From contig NZ_CP058986.1 of the NCBI RefSeq assembly GCF_019278525.1, positions 4,144,347 through 4,208,346 on the forward strand: a DNA stretch of 64,000 bases, given 5' to 3'. Source of the DNA: Polaribacter sp. HaHaR_3_91 (GTDB taxonomy: Bacteria; Bacteroidota; Bacteroidia; Flavobacteriales; Flavobacteriaceae). The notes beneath the pieces are model-generated. The model made no database searches. It worked only from the letters and a program-made list of their open reading frames with translations, and was not told the origin of the DNA. Both the position numbers and the translations under genes were made by a program. Shown one piece after another: positions 51,897 to 60,694 of the stretch (its first letter is position 1; each line of letters begins with the position of its first letter).

Positions 51897-52820
51897 CTAC
51901 AAAAATTTCAGATAAATGTTAGCACCTCTATCCAAAATAGAATCATGATTAAAAAACACATTTTGCCCATTAAATTCAGCTTCAATTAACAAATAAGAAC
52001 CTTTAAAATAAGAATTTAAAACAATTGCTTTTAAATTAGAGTTTTCTACTACTTTTATTTGATGTGGATATACTAAAACTGTTTTATTATTGATGGTAAT
52101 TTCGTTGACATCATCAAACAAAGCGGCAACGTATTTTTCTGTTGGGTTGTTGTAAATCTCTTTCGGAGCATTGTTTGCTATTATTTTATTGTCTTTGATA
52201 ATAATAAGTTTGTCTGCAAAGGAAAGTGCATCATTTTTATCGTGTGTAGCAATAATACAAGCAATATTTTTTTCTTTTAAATAACTGAATAAATTTCTAC
52301 GTAAAGAGTTCTTTTTAAAATTATCTATTTGTCCGAATGGTTCATCTAACAACAATAATTCAGGTTCTTTTGCCAATGCTCTTGCAATAGCAACACGTTG
52401 TTTTTGTCCGCCACTTAGGTTTTTAACCATTGTGTTCTCAAAAGACTTCATTTGAATGACTTCTAATAATTCTTGAGTACGTAATTCACTTTCTTCTGGA
52501 TAAAACCTCGACAAAAATTTTTTAATGTTTTCTGATACAGAAATGTAAGGCATTAAATCGAAGTCTTGAGCTACATATTTAAAGTTTTCGAAACCGGGAA
52601 CAAGATGTTTCTTTGGACCGAAAATTTGTTCCTCTTTCCAAAATATTTTTCCTTTATTTAAGTCTACTAATCCGTAAATAGCTTTTAAAAGTGTCGATTT
52701 TCCGCAACCACTTTCCCCCATTACACAAAGGTGTTCTCCTTGTTGCAAGGTGAAATTAAAATCGTTTAATATTATTTTTTTTTTATGGTAAGAAAATGAA
52801 ACGTTATCTACTTTTAGCAT
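51897..52820 (-). CDS. ABC transporter ATP-binding protein
   Basis: From the ATG at 52820 the protein has 307 residues; a longer in-frame start at 52871 lacks support, because a TATTTTTG box lies between the two (52825-52832), four bases before this ATG. The ATPase domain has Walker A GESGCGKSTLL, signature LSGGQKQRVAIARAL, Walker B LLLLDEPFGQID and the H-loop IIATHDK. The C-terminal ~80 residues (KTVLVYPHQIKVVENS) resemble a TOBE-type domain of the PotA/FbpC group, which suggests import of ions or small solutes. No permease is adjacent, so the partner is unknown. Confidence 0.88.
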   Translation of the reverse strand: MLKVDNVSFSYHKKKIILNDFNFTLQQGEHLCVMGESGCGKSTLLKAIYGLVDLNKGKIFWKEEQIFGPKKHLVPGFENFKYVAQDFDLMPYISVSENIKKFLSRFYPEESELRTQELLEVIQMKSFENTMVKNLSGGQKQRVAIARALAKEPELLLLDEPFGQIDNFKKNSLRRNLFSYLKEKNIACIIATHDKNDALSFADKLIIIKDNKIIANNAPKEIYNNPTEKYVAALFDDVNEITINNKTVLVYPHQIKVVENSNLKAIVLNSYFKGSYLLIEAEFNGQNVFFNHDSILDRGANIYLKFL

Positions 52821-52961
52821 CTTACAAAAATAAGAATTATTAACAAACCCTAACATAGATTTTAAAACCATGTAAAAAAGTTGAATTTTATGTGGTTGTT
52901 AACATGAGACTTCTCAATAATTCTTAGTGAAAAATTTAAATTAAAATGACACTAACAAACC

Positions 52962-53052
52962 CCGCGTTAGCGATTGAACGGTTTGTCTGAGCTCTTTTTT
53001 AAGGTACGAAAAAAAAGCGAGTAGTGAAAGCGCGACCCTTGTGGTAACGCCC
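52962..53052 (-). repeat. Boxed hairpin repeat, copy 5 of 5 (inverted)
   Basis: On the minus strand: GGGCGTTACCACAAGGGTCG, CGCTTTCACTACTCGCTTTT, a T/A stem, AGAGCTCAGACAAACCGTTC and AATCGCTAACGC. It occupies the gap between the ABC and peptidase genes, which also holds a terminator. Confidence 0.85.
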
Positions 53053-53055
53053 AAA

Positions 53056-53081
53056 AAAACCGACACTTTCGCATCGGTTTT
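53056..53081 (-). terminator. Terminator after the M13 peptidase gene
   Basis: AAAACCGA/TCGGTTTT, 8-bp arms and 10-nt loop with a T-run on the minus strand, 57 bp past the stop. Confidence 0.7.
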
Positions 53082-53137
53082 AATGTTGTTCTTAGGTATG
53101 TATTCACAAAAAAATCATACAAAAAAGGTCTGCGACC

Positions 53138-55216
53138 TTACCAGATTCTTACTCTTTCTTCTGGTTTTAAATACATTTTATCACCTTCTTTAACATCGAA
53201 CGCTTCGTAAAAAGCATCTACGTTTTTAAGAGGCATATACGCTCTGTACATTCCAGGAGAGTGTGTGTTTGTCATGATTAAGTTTTTTAAAGCTTCATCA
53301 CGCATTTTTGTTCTCCAAATTGTTCCCCAAGAAAGGAAAAAACGTTGTTCTGGTGTGTAACCATCAATATCTGCTGGTCTACCATTCTTTTGTAAGAAAA
53401 TCTGTAAACCTTCGTAAGCCGCTTGTACACCACCTAAATCTCCAATATTTTCTCCTAAAGTATATTCTCCATTTAAGTGCATAGAATCTATGGCAATAAT
53501 ATCTGAATATTGCTTGATTAATTGCCCGCCAATTTCTTTAAACTTTACAGAATCATCTTCTGTCCACCAGTTATTCAGGTTTCCATCACCATCAAAACGA
53601 GCACCAGAATCATCGAAACTATGAGAAATTTCATGACCGATAACAGCTCCAATTCCACCATAATTTACAGCTTCATCTGCTTTATAATCATAAAAAGGAG
53701 GTTGTAAAATTGCTGCTGGAAAAACAATTTCATTATTTACAGGATTAAAGTACGCATTTACAGTTTGCGGAGACATTCCCCATTCTGTTCTGTCTACTTC
53801 GCTACCTAATTTTGCCATTTCTTTGTTGTAGTTCCATTTGGTTACATTAATAGCATTCTCGAAATAAGAACCACCATTTTCTAAACCTTTAACTTGTAAT
53901 TCAGAATAGTCTTTCCAAACATCTGGGTAGGCTATTTTAACCGTTAATTTGTGTAATTTTTCTAACGCTTTTTCTTTAGTAACTTCACTCATCCAAGGCA
54001 ATTGTGCAATTCTTGCTTCGAAACCAAGCATTACATTATCAATCATTTCTTTCGCTTTTAGCTTTGCTTCTGGTGGAAACATTTTTTCTACATACAATTT
54101 ACCTAAAGCTTCACCAATTGCACCATTTAAGCTACCTAAAGCACGCTCATCTCTTGCACGTTGTTTTTTAGCTCCACGCATTTCTTTAGAATAGAACTCC
54201 CAATTTGCAGTTTCTAAATCTGTAGATAAAGAACCTAAAGAGCTATTTATAGTATTCCAACGTAATAATAATTTAAGATCTGCTACAGATGCTTTTGCAA
54301 AAACATCGCTAAAAGCTTTAAAATATCCAGGATCTGTAACAATAACTGTTTCTAAATCTGTTACTCCAATACCATCTAAATGCGCTTGCCAATCTATTGA
54401 AGGAGACAATTTTTGTAATTCTGCAATCGTCATTGGATTGTAGATTTTACGAATATCTCTGCTTTCTTCTTTAGACATCATTGGTGTTGCCAAACTAGTT
54501 TCTAAAGCAACAATTGCTGCTGCATTCTTTTTAGCTAAAGCTTCGTCATCACCAAATTCTTGCAACATTTTGGCTACAAAAATTTCGTATTTTTCTAATT
54601 TGTCTTTTACTTTAGCATCAACATAGTAATCTCTAGATAAACCTAAAGAACCACCGCCCATATAACCTGCGTATTGGCTACTATTTTTTAAATCGTTATA
54701 AACACCAAAACCGTAAAAACCTCCACCACCATAAGGCGCCATATTTGTTAAATACGTTTCTACATCTTTCTTTGTCTTAATTTCATCTACTTTAGCTAAA
54801 TAAGGCATTACGGGTGCTTTCCCTTGTGCATTTCTAGCTACAGTATCCATTATTGTTTGGTAATAGTTTACTGCTTTTTCTTGATCTGAATCAATTTCAT
54901 TTCCTTTAGCATCTTTTATTTTAGGAAAATTACTTTCTTCAATTGCTTTGTTTAAAATAGTTAAAACATCTGCATCTGTTTTTTTACGTAATTGATTAAA
55001 ACCACCCCAAGAGGTTTGATCGTCTGGAATTTCGGTTTTATCTAACCAAGTTCCGTTTACGTGTCTAAAGAAATCATCTGTAGGTTTTACAGTTGTATCC
55101 ATGTTTTCTAAAGCAATACCAGGTGCTTTTTCTTCTTTTGGGCTGTCTTGTTTACAAGCTACTAAACCTAAAGAGGCAATAGCTGAAACAAAAAAAACAT
55201 TTTTAATTATCTTCAT
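53138..55216 (-). CDS. M13 family (neprilysin-like) metallopeptidase lipoprotein
   Basis: A 692-residue lipoprotein (lipobox GLVAC, Cys21), so attached to the outer or inner membrane facing the periplasm. The zinc motif IGHEISHSFDDSG (HExxH) and the third ligand in YTLGENIGDLGG are intact. The substrate-binding NAYFNPVNNEIVFPA and a C-terminal ending KPEERVRIW complete the PepO/neprilysin signature. It cleaves small peptides. A minus-strand TATTTTTG box (55258-55265) lies 41 bp before the ATG. Length is typical. Confidence 0.95.
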   Translation of the reverse strand: MKIIKNVFFVSAIASLGLVACKQDSPKEEKAPGIALENMDTTVKPTDDFFRHVNGTWLDKTEIPDDQTSWGGFNQLRKKTDADVLTILNKAIEESNFPKIKDAKGNEIDSDQEKAVNYYQTIMDTVARNAQGKAPVMPYLAKVDEIKTKKDVETYLTNMAPYGGGGFYGFGVYNDLKNSSQYAGYMGGGSLGLSRDYYVDAKVKDKLEKYEIFVAKMLQEFGDDEALAKKNAAAIVALETSLATPMMSKEESRDIRKIYNPMTIAELQKLSPSIDWQAHLDGIGVTDLETVIVTDPGYFKAFSDVFAKASVADLKLLLRWNTINSSLGSLSTDLETANWEFYSKEMRGAKKQRARDERALGSLNGAIGEALGKLYVEKMFPPEAKLKAKEMIDNVMLGFEARIAQLPWMSEVTKEKALEKLHKLTVKIAYPDVWKDYSELQVKGLENGGSYFENAINVTKWNYNKEMAKLGSEVDRTEWGMSPQTVNAYFNPVNNEIVFPAAILQPPFYDYKADEAVNYGGIGAVIGHEISHSFDDSGARFDGDGNLNNWWTEDDSVKFKEIGGQLIKQYSDIIAIDSMHLNGEYTLGENIGDLGGVQAAYEGLQIFLQKNGRPADIDGYTPEQRFFLSWGTIWRTKMRDEALKNLIMTNTHSPGMYRAYMPLKNVDAFYEAFDVKEGDKMYLKPEERVRIW

Positions 55217-55441
55217 TATTATCTGATTTTTGTTGAGTTTAATTATTTGATTAGTAACAAAAATAGCATATTGTTACATATTTTAAGATTTATTTTTTAC
55301 TGATTTAGATATTTATCAAAAAAAAGAAAATTTAAGAACACATAATATTTACAGTTTTTTATTAAAAAATCTGTTTAACTAAATCGATATTCTTCTTGTA
55401 GCATTTTTAATTATAGTAGTTTTGTAGAGATAAAACTATTT

Positions 55442-56503
55442 ATGAAGGATTATATAATTATAGGAGCAGGACAATCTGGACTTGCAATTGCGTATCATTT
55501 GGCCAAACAAAATGCTAATTTTTTAATTGTTGATGCAAATAAAGAAACCGGCGAACCTTGGTTAAAAAGATGGGATTCTCTAAAATTATTTACGCCTTCT
55601 GAATTCAATAGTTTACCGGGAATGGAATTTCCTCATAAAAAAGGACATTATGCTAACAAATATGAAGTTGCTGATTATTTAAAAGCGTATGTCTTTAAGT
55701 TTAATATTCCCATTGAATTTAACCAACGCGTAAATTCTTTAAAAAAAGTGGATGGTATTTTCATTTTAAAAAGTGAAAACAAAACTTTTGAAGCAAAAAA
55801 TGTAATTATTGCTACTGGTCCGTTTCACAAGCCTTTTACACCGAGTTGTCATAAAAAAATATCCAAAGATATTTTACAGATTCATAGTGAACATTATAAA
55901 AGTCCAGATCAATTACAAGAAGGTGCAACTTTGGTAGTTGGCGCAGGAGATTCTGGCGTACAAATTTTAAATGAAATTTCTAAAGCAAAGAAAAAGGTTT
56001 ACTTTTCTGGTAAGACAGATATTGTTTCGCTACCGCAAGAACTTTTAGGAAAAACACTTTGGTGGTGGTTTAGTAAAGTCGGTTTTTTAACGGCGAATAA
56101 ATATTCTTTTATCGGAAAAAAACTAAGTAACAGCGGTCAGCCAGTTATTGGTACAGATGTAAAAACTTTATTTAAAAAAGAAAATATTACTTGTGTTGGT
56201 AGAACTTTAGATGCAAATAACGACACCATCATTTTTGAAAAACAAAAAGTAAACGATATTAAAAATATTGTTTGGGCAACCGGTTTTAAACCTAACTTTA
56301 ATTGGATTGAAAACATCCAATTAAATGAAAATCAATACCCTAAAAACTACAGAGGTGTTAGCGACATGGAGGGTTTGTATTTTATTGGTTTGCCATGGCT
56401 CTACACAAGAGGTTCTGCTACTTTGGGAGGCGTAAAAAAAGACGCTAAGTATTTATGCAATTATATTGCTAAACAACAAAAGAGGCAGACTAAAACAGAT
56501 TAA
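55442..56503 (+). CDS. FAD/NAD(P)-dependent oxidoreductase (flavin monooxygenase-like)
   Basis: A 353-residue cytoplasmic flavoprotein with two dinucleotide loops: YIIIGAGQSGLAIAYHL at the N-terminus for FAD, and VVGAGDSGVQIL near residue 163 for NADPH. WLKRWDSLKLFTPSEF and the late WATGFKPNF are typical of the flavin-containing monooxygenase/CzcO group. The substrate is unknown; family members are annotated as monooxygenases or cation-diffusion-linked oxidoreductases. A TAGTTTTG box at 55427-55434 ends seven bases before the ATG. Confidence 0.88.
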   Translation: MKDYIIIGAGQSGLAIAYHLAKQNANFLIVDANKETGEPWLKRWDSLKLFTPSEFNSLPGMEFPHKKGHYANKYEVADYLKAYVFKFNIPIEFNQRVNSLKKVDGIFILKSENKTFEAKNVIIATGPFHKPFTPSCHKKISKDILQIHSEHYKSPDQLQEGATLVVGAGDSGVQILNEISKAKKKVYFSGKTDIVSLPQELLGKTLWWWFSKVGFLTANKYSFIGKKLSNSGQPVIGTDVKTLFKKENITCVGRTLDANNDTIIFEKQKVNDIKNIVWATGFKPNFNWIENIQLNENQYPKNYRGVSDMEGLYFIGLPWLYTRGSATLGGVKKDAKYLCNYIAKQQKRQTKTD

Positions 56504-56590
56504 GTCTTGTCATACTGAACCTGAAATAAATTCAAGTTGACAAAAAACTTACTTTTTAGAAGACCTCTTTTATCAATCTAGTTTTATAAA

Positions 56591-58750
56591 CTAAGATTTA
56601 ATTTTAGCCGATATCGGATTTGGTAACTGCTTAAACCCCATATTGAATAGTGTAAAACCAAAAATATCTGCATATTGCTCAATGGTTTTTGCAACAGGTG
56701 TTCCGGCACCATGGCCTGCATTGGTTTCTATTCTAATTAATGTAGGATTATCTCCACTTTGTTTTGCTTGTAATTCTGCTGCAAATTTAAAACTATGTGC
56801 AGGCACAACTCTATCATCATGATCTCCGGTAGTTACTAAAGTTGCCGGATATTGCACACCTTCTTTTACATTATGTACTGGCGAATATCCTTTTAAATAT
56901 TCAAACATTTCTTTGTTATCATCTGCAGTACCGTAATCATACGCCCATCCTGCTCCAGCAGTAAATGTATGGTAACGCAACATATCTAAAACACCCACTG
57001 CAGGTAAAGCAACCTTCATTAATTCGGGTCTTTGCGTCATAGTTGCACCAACTAATAATCCGCCGTTAGAACCACCACGAATAGCTAAAAACTCTGAAGA
57101 GGTATATTTTTCTGAAATTAAGTATTCTGCCGCCGCAATAAAATCATCAAACACATTTTGTTTTTTTAGTTGCGTACCTGCATCGTGCCATTTTTTACCA
57201 TATTCTCCACCACCACGTAAATTAGGAACTGCATACACACCACCTTGTTCCATCCAAACTGCGTTTGAAATACTAAAAGAAGGTGTTAAACTCACATTAA
57301 AACCTCCATAACCATATAAGATAGTCGGATTCTTACCATTTAACTCCACTCCTTTTTTATGCGTGATAATCATCGGAACTTTTGTTCCGTCTTTAGAGGT
57401 ATAAAAAACTTGTTTACTTGTATATGCATCCGCATTAAAAGCTATTGAAGGCTTCCAATAAGATTCATACGTTCCGTCTTCTGGGTTAAATTTGTATGAT
57501 GAACCTGGCGTACTGTAATTGGTAAAAGAAAAATACAATTCTTTCGCTGCTGTTTTTCCTCCAAAACCACCGGCAGTTCCAATTCCTGGTAATTTTACTT
57601 CTCTAATTAATTTTCCATCAAAATCGTATTGCAATACTTTAGAAACAGCATCTACCATATACGTTGCAAAGAAATAACTTGCGCCAGAATTTAAACTCAA
57701 TACATTTTCTGTTTCCGGAATAAAATCTTTCCAGTTTTCTGATGTTGGATTTGTAACATCAACAGTTACTACCTTTTTATTTGGCGCGTTTAAGTTTGTT
57801 ACCAAATACACTTTACTTCCAATATTTTCTATCGGATAGGTATCACTGTCTGTATGATCTAAAATAGTTACCAAAGGACTATTTGGTTTAGACAGCTCTT
57901 TAAAAAACAACTTATTACCAGATGTTGATACACTTGCAGAGATAAAAAGGTATTCATTATCTTCAGAAACATTTCCACCAACATAACGGTGTTTTTCTGA
58001 TGCCTTTTCACCAAAAACCACAACATCATCTTTTTGAGATGTTCCTAATTGATGATAATACAATTTGTGTTGGTCGGTTTTTGCAGACAACTCACTTCCC
58101 TCAGGTTTATCGTAACTAGAATAATAAAAACCTTCGTTTTTATACCATGAGATTCCTGAGAATTTTACATCTACTAAGGTGTCTTCTTTAATCGTTTTAG
58201 ACTCGGCATCCATTATAATAATTTTACGCCAATCAGAACCTCCTTCAGAAATTGCATAGGCAGCAATTGACCCATCTTTAGTAAAACTTAACGAGCCTAA
58301 AGAAGTAGTTCCGTCATCAGAAAAATTATTTGGGTCTAAGAAAACTTCTGGTTCAGAATCTCCTTTGGTTCTGTAAATAACACTCTGATTTTGCAATCCG
58401 TTATTTTTAGAAAAATACGTGTAATCGCCTTCTATAAAAGGGGTACCTACTTTTTCATAATTCCATAATTCAGACAAACGTTCCTTTAATTGTTCTCTGT
58501 ACGGAATCTTATTTAAGTAATCGAAAGTAACCTCGTTTTCTGCTTTTACCCAAGCTTCGGTTTCTTTACTTCTATCATCTTCTAACCATCTATAATTATC
58601 TACAACAGCGGTTCCAAAAAGTGAATCTATTACTGGTTTTTTAGTGGTTTCTGGGTATTTCAAATCGGTATTTTTTTGTTTAATTTCTTTGTTACAAGAA
58701 ACAAAAATTGCACTTGCAAATAAAATAGGAATGATTAATTTATTTTTCAT
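56591..58750 (-). CDS. Prolyl oligopeptidase family (S9) lipoprotein
   Basis: A 719-residue lipoprotein (lipobox FVSC, Cys19). The N-terminal propeller spans about 60-430. The C-terminal alpha/beta hydrolase domain has the nucleophile in [11 protein letters not shown], the acid in [11 protein letters not shown] and the histidine in [22 protein letters not shown] is the family hinge. It cleaves short proline-containing peptides in the periplasm or at the cell surface, a theme shared with the nearby M13 peptidase and aminopeptidase P. A degenerate repeat-like piece (CTTGTCATACTGAACCTG) lies past its stop at 56505. Confidence 0.95.
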   Translation of the reverse strand: MKNKLIIPILFASAIFVSCNKEIKQKNTDLKYPETTKKPVIDSLFGTAVVDNYRWLEDDRSKETEAWVKAENEVTFDYLNKIPYREQLKERLSELWNYEKVGTPFIEGDYTYFSKNNGLQNQSVIYRTKGDSEPEVFLDPNNFSDDGTTSLGSLSFTKDGSIAAYAISEGGSDWRKIIIMDAESKTIKEDTLVDVKFSGISWYKNEGFYYSSYDKPEGSELSAKTDQHKLYYHQLGTSQKDDVVVFGEKASEKHRYVGGNVSEDNEYLFISASVSTSGNKLFFKELSKPNSPLVTILDHTDSDTYPIENIGSKVYLVTNLNAPNKKVVTVDVTNPTSENWKDFIPETENVLSLNSGASYFFATYMVDAVSKVLQYDFDGKLIREVKLPGIGTAGGFGGKTAAKELYFSFTNYSTPGSSYKFNPEDGTYESYWKPSIAFNADAYTSKQVFYTSKDGTKVPMIITHKKGVELNGKNPTILYGYGGFNVSLTPSFSISNAVWMEQGGVYAVPNLRGGGEYGKKWHDAGTQLKKQNVFDDFIAAAEYLISEKYTSSEFLAIRGGSNGGLLVGATMTQRPELMKVALPAVGVLDMLRYHTFTAGAGWAYDYGTADDNKEMFEYLKGYSPVHNVKEGVQYPATLVTTGDHDDRVVPAHSFKFAAELQAKQSGDNPTLIRIETNAGHGAGTPVAKTIEQYADIFGFTLFNMGFKQLPNPISAKIKS

Positions 58751-58796
58751 GAGTTCAAAGAATTTGGTAATACTAAATAAATTTTAAAATGATTGA

Positions 58797-58905
58797 TGAT
58801 AAATTTAAGTTATTTTTTCTTAATAAGAGATATAAAATCTAATCATAGCCTTAGCTACGATTCTATTTTATATTGAATTAGTAAGGAAAAAGAAATGAAT
58901 TTAAT
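58797..58905. repeat. Large imperfect inverted repeat
   Basis: Two ~50-base arms pair with scattered mismatches around a short centre (CATAGCCTTAGCTACGATT). The left arm contains AATAAGAGATATAAAATCTA, the right arm TATTTTATATTGAATTAG. It fills much of the 347-bp gap 58751-59097. The remaining sequence of this gap is AT-rich with no feature I can name. Confidence 0.65.
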
Positions 58906-59097
58906 CAGTCATTTTGATGTTTACTTGGTACAACTATCAAAATTAAGAATATTTAATTTATACACCGTTATTTTACCATTTTTAACTTTTGAAGCTTCAA
59001 TTTACCTCCATTTTGTAATTTATCAAGTATAAAAACGACTACTTTTGTGAAAATAGATTACATATTTCCGACTTTATCGGAAGCAAATTAAAATATT

Positions 59098-59457
59098 ATG
59101 ACAGAAAACTTAACAAAAGAAACTTTCTTAGAAAAGGTTTTTAATTTTGAAGAAAGCCAAGAATGGAAATTTAAAGGAGACAAACCAGCATTAATCGATT
59201 TTTATGCAGATTGGTGCGGACCATGTAAAGCTATAGCACCTGTTTTAGAGGTTTTATCTGAAGAATACGAAGGTAAAATTGATATTTACAAAATAGACAC
59301 CGAAGCTGAACAAGAATTATCTGCAGCATTCGGAATTAGAAGTATACCTTCTATGTTATTTTGTCCTGCAGAAGGAGAACCACAAATGGCAAACGGAGCT
59401 TTACCAAAAGCAGAACTAGAACGCATTATTGCAGAGGTGTTAAAAGTAGAAAAGTAA
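59098..59457 (+). CDS. Thioredoxin family protein
   Basis: A 119-residue protein with the motif DWCGPCKA (Cys40, Cys43) and the cis-proline RSIPSMLF. It carries an N-terminal helical extension (EKVFNFEESQEWKFKGDK) absent from the shorter thioredoxin at 34359. There is no signal peptide, so it is cytoplasmic. It is single, followed by a terminator. Confidence 0.93.
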   Translation: MTENLTKETFLEKVFNFEESQEWKFKGDKPALIDFYADWCGPCKAIAPVLEVLSEEYEGKIDIYKIDTEAEQELSAAFGIRSIPSMLFCPAEGEPQMANGALPKAELERIIAEVLKVEK

Positions 59458-59480
59458 AATACCTTATAAAAATTATTATA

Positions 59481-59511
59481 AAAATCCTGAAGATTAATTT
59501 TTCAGGATTTT
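59481..59511 (+). terminator. Terminator after thioredoxin gene
   Basis: AAAATCCTGAA/TTCAGGATTTT with 9-nt loop and T-run, 23 bp past the stop. Confidence 0.9.
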
Positions 59512-59528
59512 TTTTACCTTAAAAAAAC

Positions 59529-59572
59529 TATACATAAGAATTCTATGTATAAGAAAATTATGTATATATTTG
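59529..59572 (+). promoter_or_regulatory. padR promoter with three TATGTATA half-sites
   Basis: TATACATA (59529-59536) forms a palindrome with TATGTATA (59544-59551); another TATGTATA lies at 59559-59566, exactly 15 bases on, and overlaps the -7 box TATATTTG (59565-59572). This is the layout of PadR autoregulation, with binding over the promoter. Confidence 0.8.
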
Positions 59573-59582
59573 TATTTAAGAA

Positions 59583-59651
59583 ATCGTCACAACGAAGAAC
59601 AAATCAATCTGTTTTTAATGATAAGATTGCTTCGTAAACTCGCAATGACAA
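59583..59651. repeat. Degenerate CGTCATTGCGAG-type flavobacterial repeat in padR leader
   Basis: Starts TCGTCACAACGAAGAACA and ends AGATTGCTTCGTAAACTCGC then AATGACA, the two ends of a well-known Bacteroidota intergenic inverted repeat, with a fold CGAAG...ATCAATCT/AGATTG..CTTCG. It lies between the promoter and the padR start codon, so it is part of the leader RNA. Confidence 0.7.
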
Positions 59652-59692
59652 TTAAACATATAAACAATTACACGATTACACATTTTTTAAAC

Positions 59693-60031
59693 ATGGGAAA
59701 TCAGAAGTTATATAAAGGGTCTTTACAAACCATTATTTTAAAGTTGTTAGCAAGTAACGATAAAATGTATGGTTATGAAATTACCCAACACGTAAAAGAA
59801 TTGACCAAAGGTGAATTAAAAATTACCGAAGGTGCTTTGTATCCTGCATTGCACAAACTAGAAGCCGATGGTTTATTAGACGTTGAAGTTGCAAAAGTTG
59901 GTAACCGGCTTAGAAAATATTATAAGCTTACTGAAAGTGGCACCAAAGAAACTGCTAACAAGTTAGAAGAAATGCAAGAGTTTTTAAAAACGATGCAACA
60001 ATTGGTGAATCCTAAATTTAGTTTGGAGTAA
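59693..60031 (+). CDS. PadR family transcriptional regulator
   Basis: From the ATG at 59693 (MGNQKLYKGSLQTIILKLLA) the protein has 112 residues, the standard PadR-s1 size. Upstream in-frame ATGs run through the leader repeat and were rejected. The winged-helix domain has MYGYEITQHVKELTKGELKI, GALYPALHKLEADGLLDVE and a wing RLRKYYKLTESG, followed by a dimerisation helix. It heads an operon of five related membrane proteins and a DUF5687 permease. The promoter carries three evenly spaced half-sites, so PadR probably represses its own operon. The ligand is unknown. Confidence 0.93.
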   Translation: MGNQKLYKGSLQTIILKLLASNDKMYGYEITQHVKELTKGELKITEGALYPALHKLEADGLLDVEVAKVGNRLRKYYKLTESGTKETANKLEEMQEFLKTMQQLVNPKFSLE

Positions 60032-60043
60032 AAAAATTTAGTT

Positions 60044-60691
60044 ATGGAATTGAATAAAGAACAACTACAAAGAGTAGAACATTATTTAGATAAAAAAAAC
60101 ATCACTTATATTGATGTTCGTTTTGAAGTTTTAGATCATATTGTTTCTGATATAGAAACAAAAATGACAAAAGAAAATCTTGATTTTGAAACCGTCTTTT
60201 ATAACGTTACGGAGAAATGGAATACACAATTAAAAGAAACAACGAGTATGTTTTTTGGACTTGGATTCTCTGCGCCAAAACTGGTTATTCAAAAAGCAAA
60301 AAAAGTCTATTGGAAACAATACGTGCTTTTATTTACCTCTTATTTTCTGCCTTTTATATTATTAACTCATTTTAATTTCAAAATTCAAAACCCCACTGAA
60401 TTTAATTTTTTTATAATTCTTAAAGGAATTCTAATAGTAAGTTTTGTGTCCTTTATGTTCTTGCTACTAACCAAAAACAATAAAATAAAAACTACATATG
60501 GCTTTATACTGAAATCGCAAGGTTTAGGAGCGGTAACAGGTTTAATAGTTCTTCTAATGTTTTTTACAAGGTTAAAAGTGTTAGATGGAATTAGTGTTGG
60601 TATGTTCTGCTCTTTTATCTTTATGACCTTTAGTTATTTCCTTTTCTACAAAAAACACCAAGAAGCAATTAAAAAATATAAAATTTCATAA
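60044..60691 (+). CDS. Paralogue 1 of five: DxxxExxDH domain plus membrane segments
   Basis: A 215-residue protein that opens MELNKEQLQRVEHYL, then YIDVRFEVLDHIVSDIE, with Asp24, Glu28, Asp31 and His32 in a helix-compatible pattern. A soluble N-terminal region of ~90 residues is followed by about four hydrophobic segments (roughly 92-112, 120-142, 156-175, 183-203) and a basic tail (KKHQEAIKKYKIS). It is the nearest to paralogue 2. I know no characterised homologue. Being coupled to PadR (12 bp) and a permease, it may be a signalling or anti-transport subunit, comparable to HAAS/DUF1700 proteins of Firmicutes, which are also linked to PadR. Confidence 0.75.
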   Translation: MELNKEQLQRVEHYLDKKNITYIDVRFEVLDHIVSDIETKMTKENLDFETVFYNVTEKWNTQLKETTSMFFGLGFSAPKLVIQKAKKVYWKQYVLLFTSYFLPFILLTHFNFKIQNPTEFNFFIILKGILIVSFVSFMFLLLTKNNKIKTTYGFILKSQGLGAVTGLIVLLMFFTRLKVLDGISVGMFCSFIFMTFSYFLFYKKHQEAIKKYKIS

Positions 60692-60694
60692 ATT

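Noticed and set aside
59570..59692. Upstream in-frame extension of PadR
   Set aside because: The extra 41 codons translate a degenerate intergenic repeat, and PadR proteins of this type begin directly at the MGNQKLYKGS-like helix.
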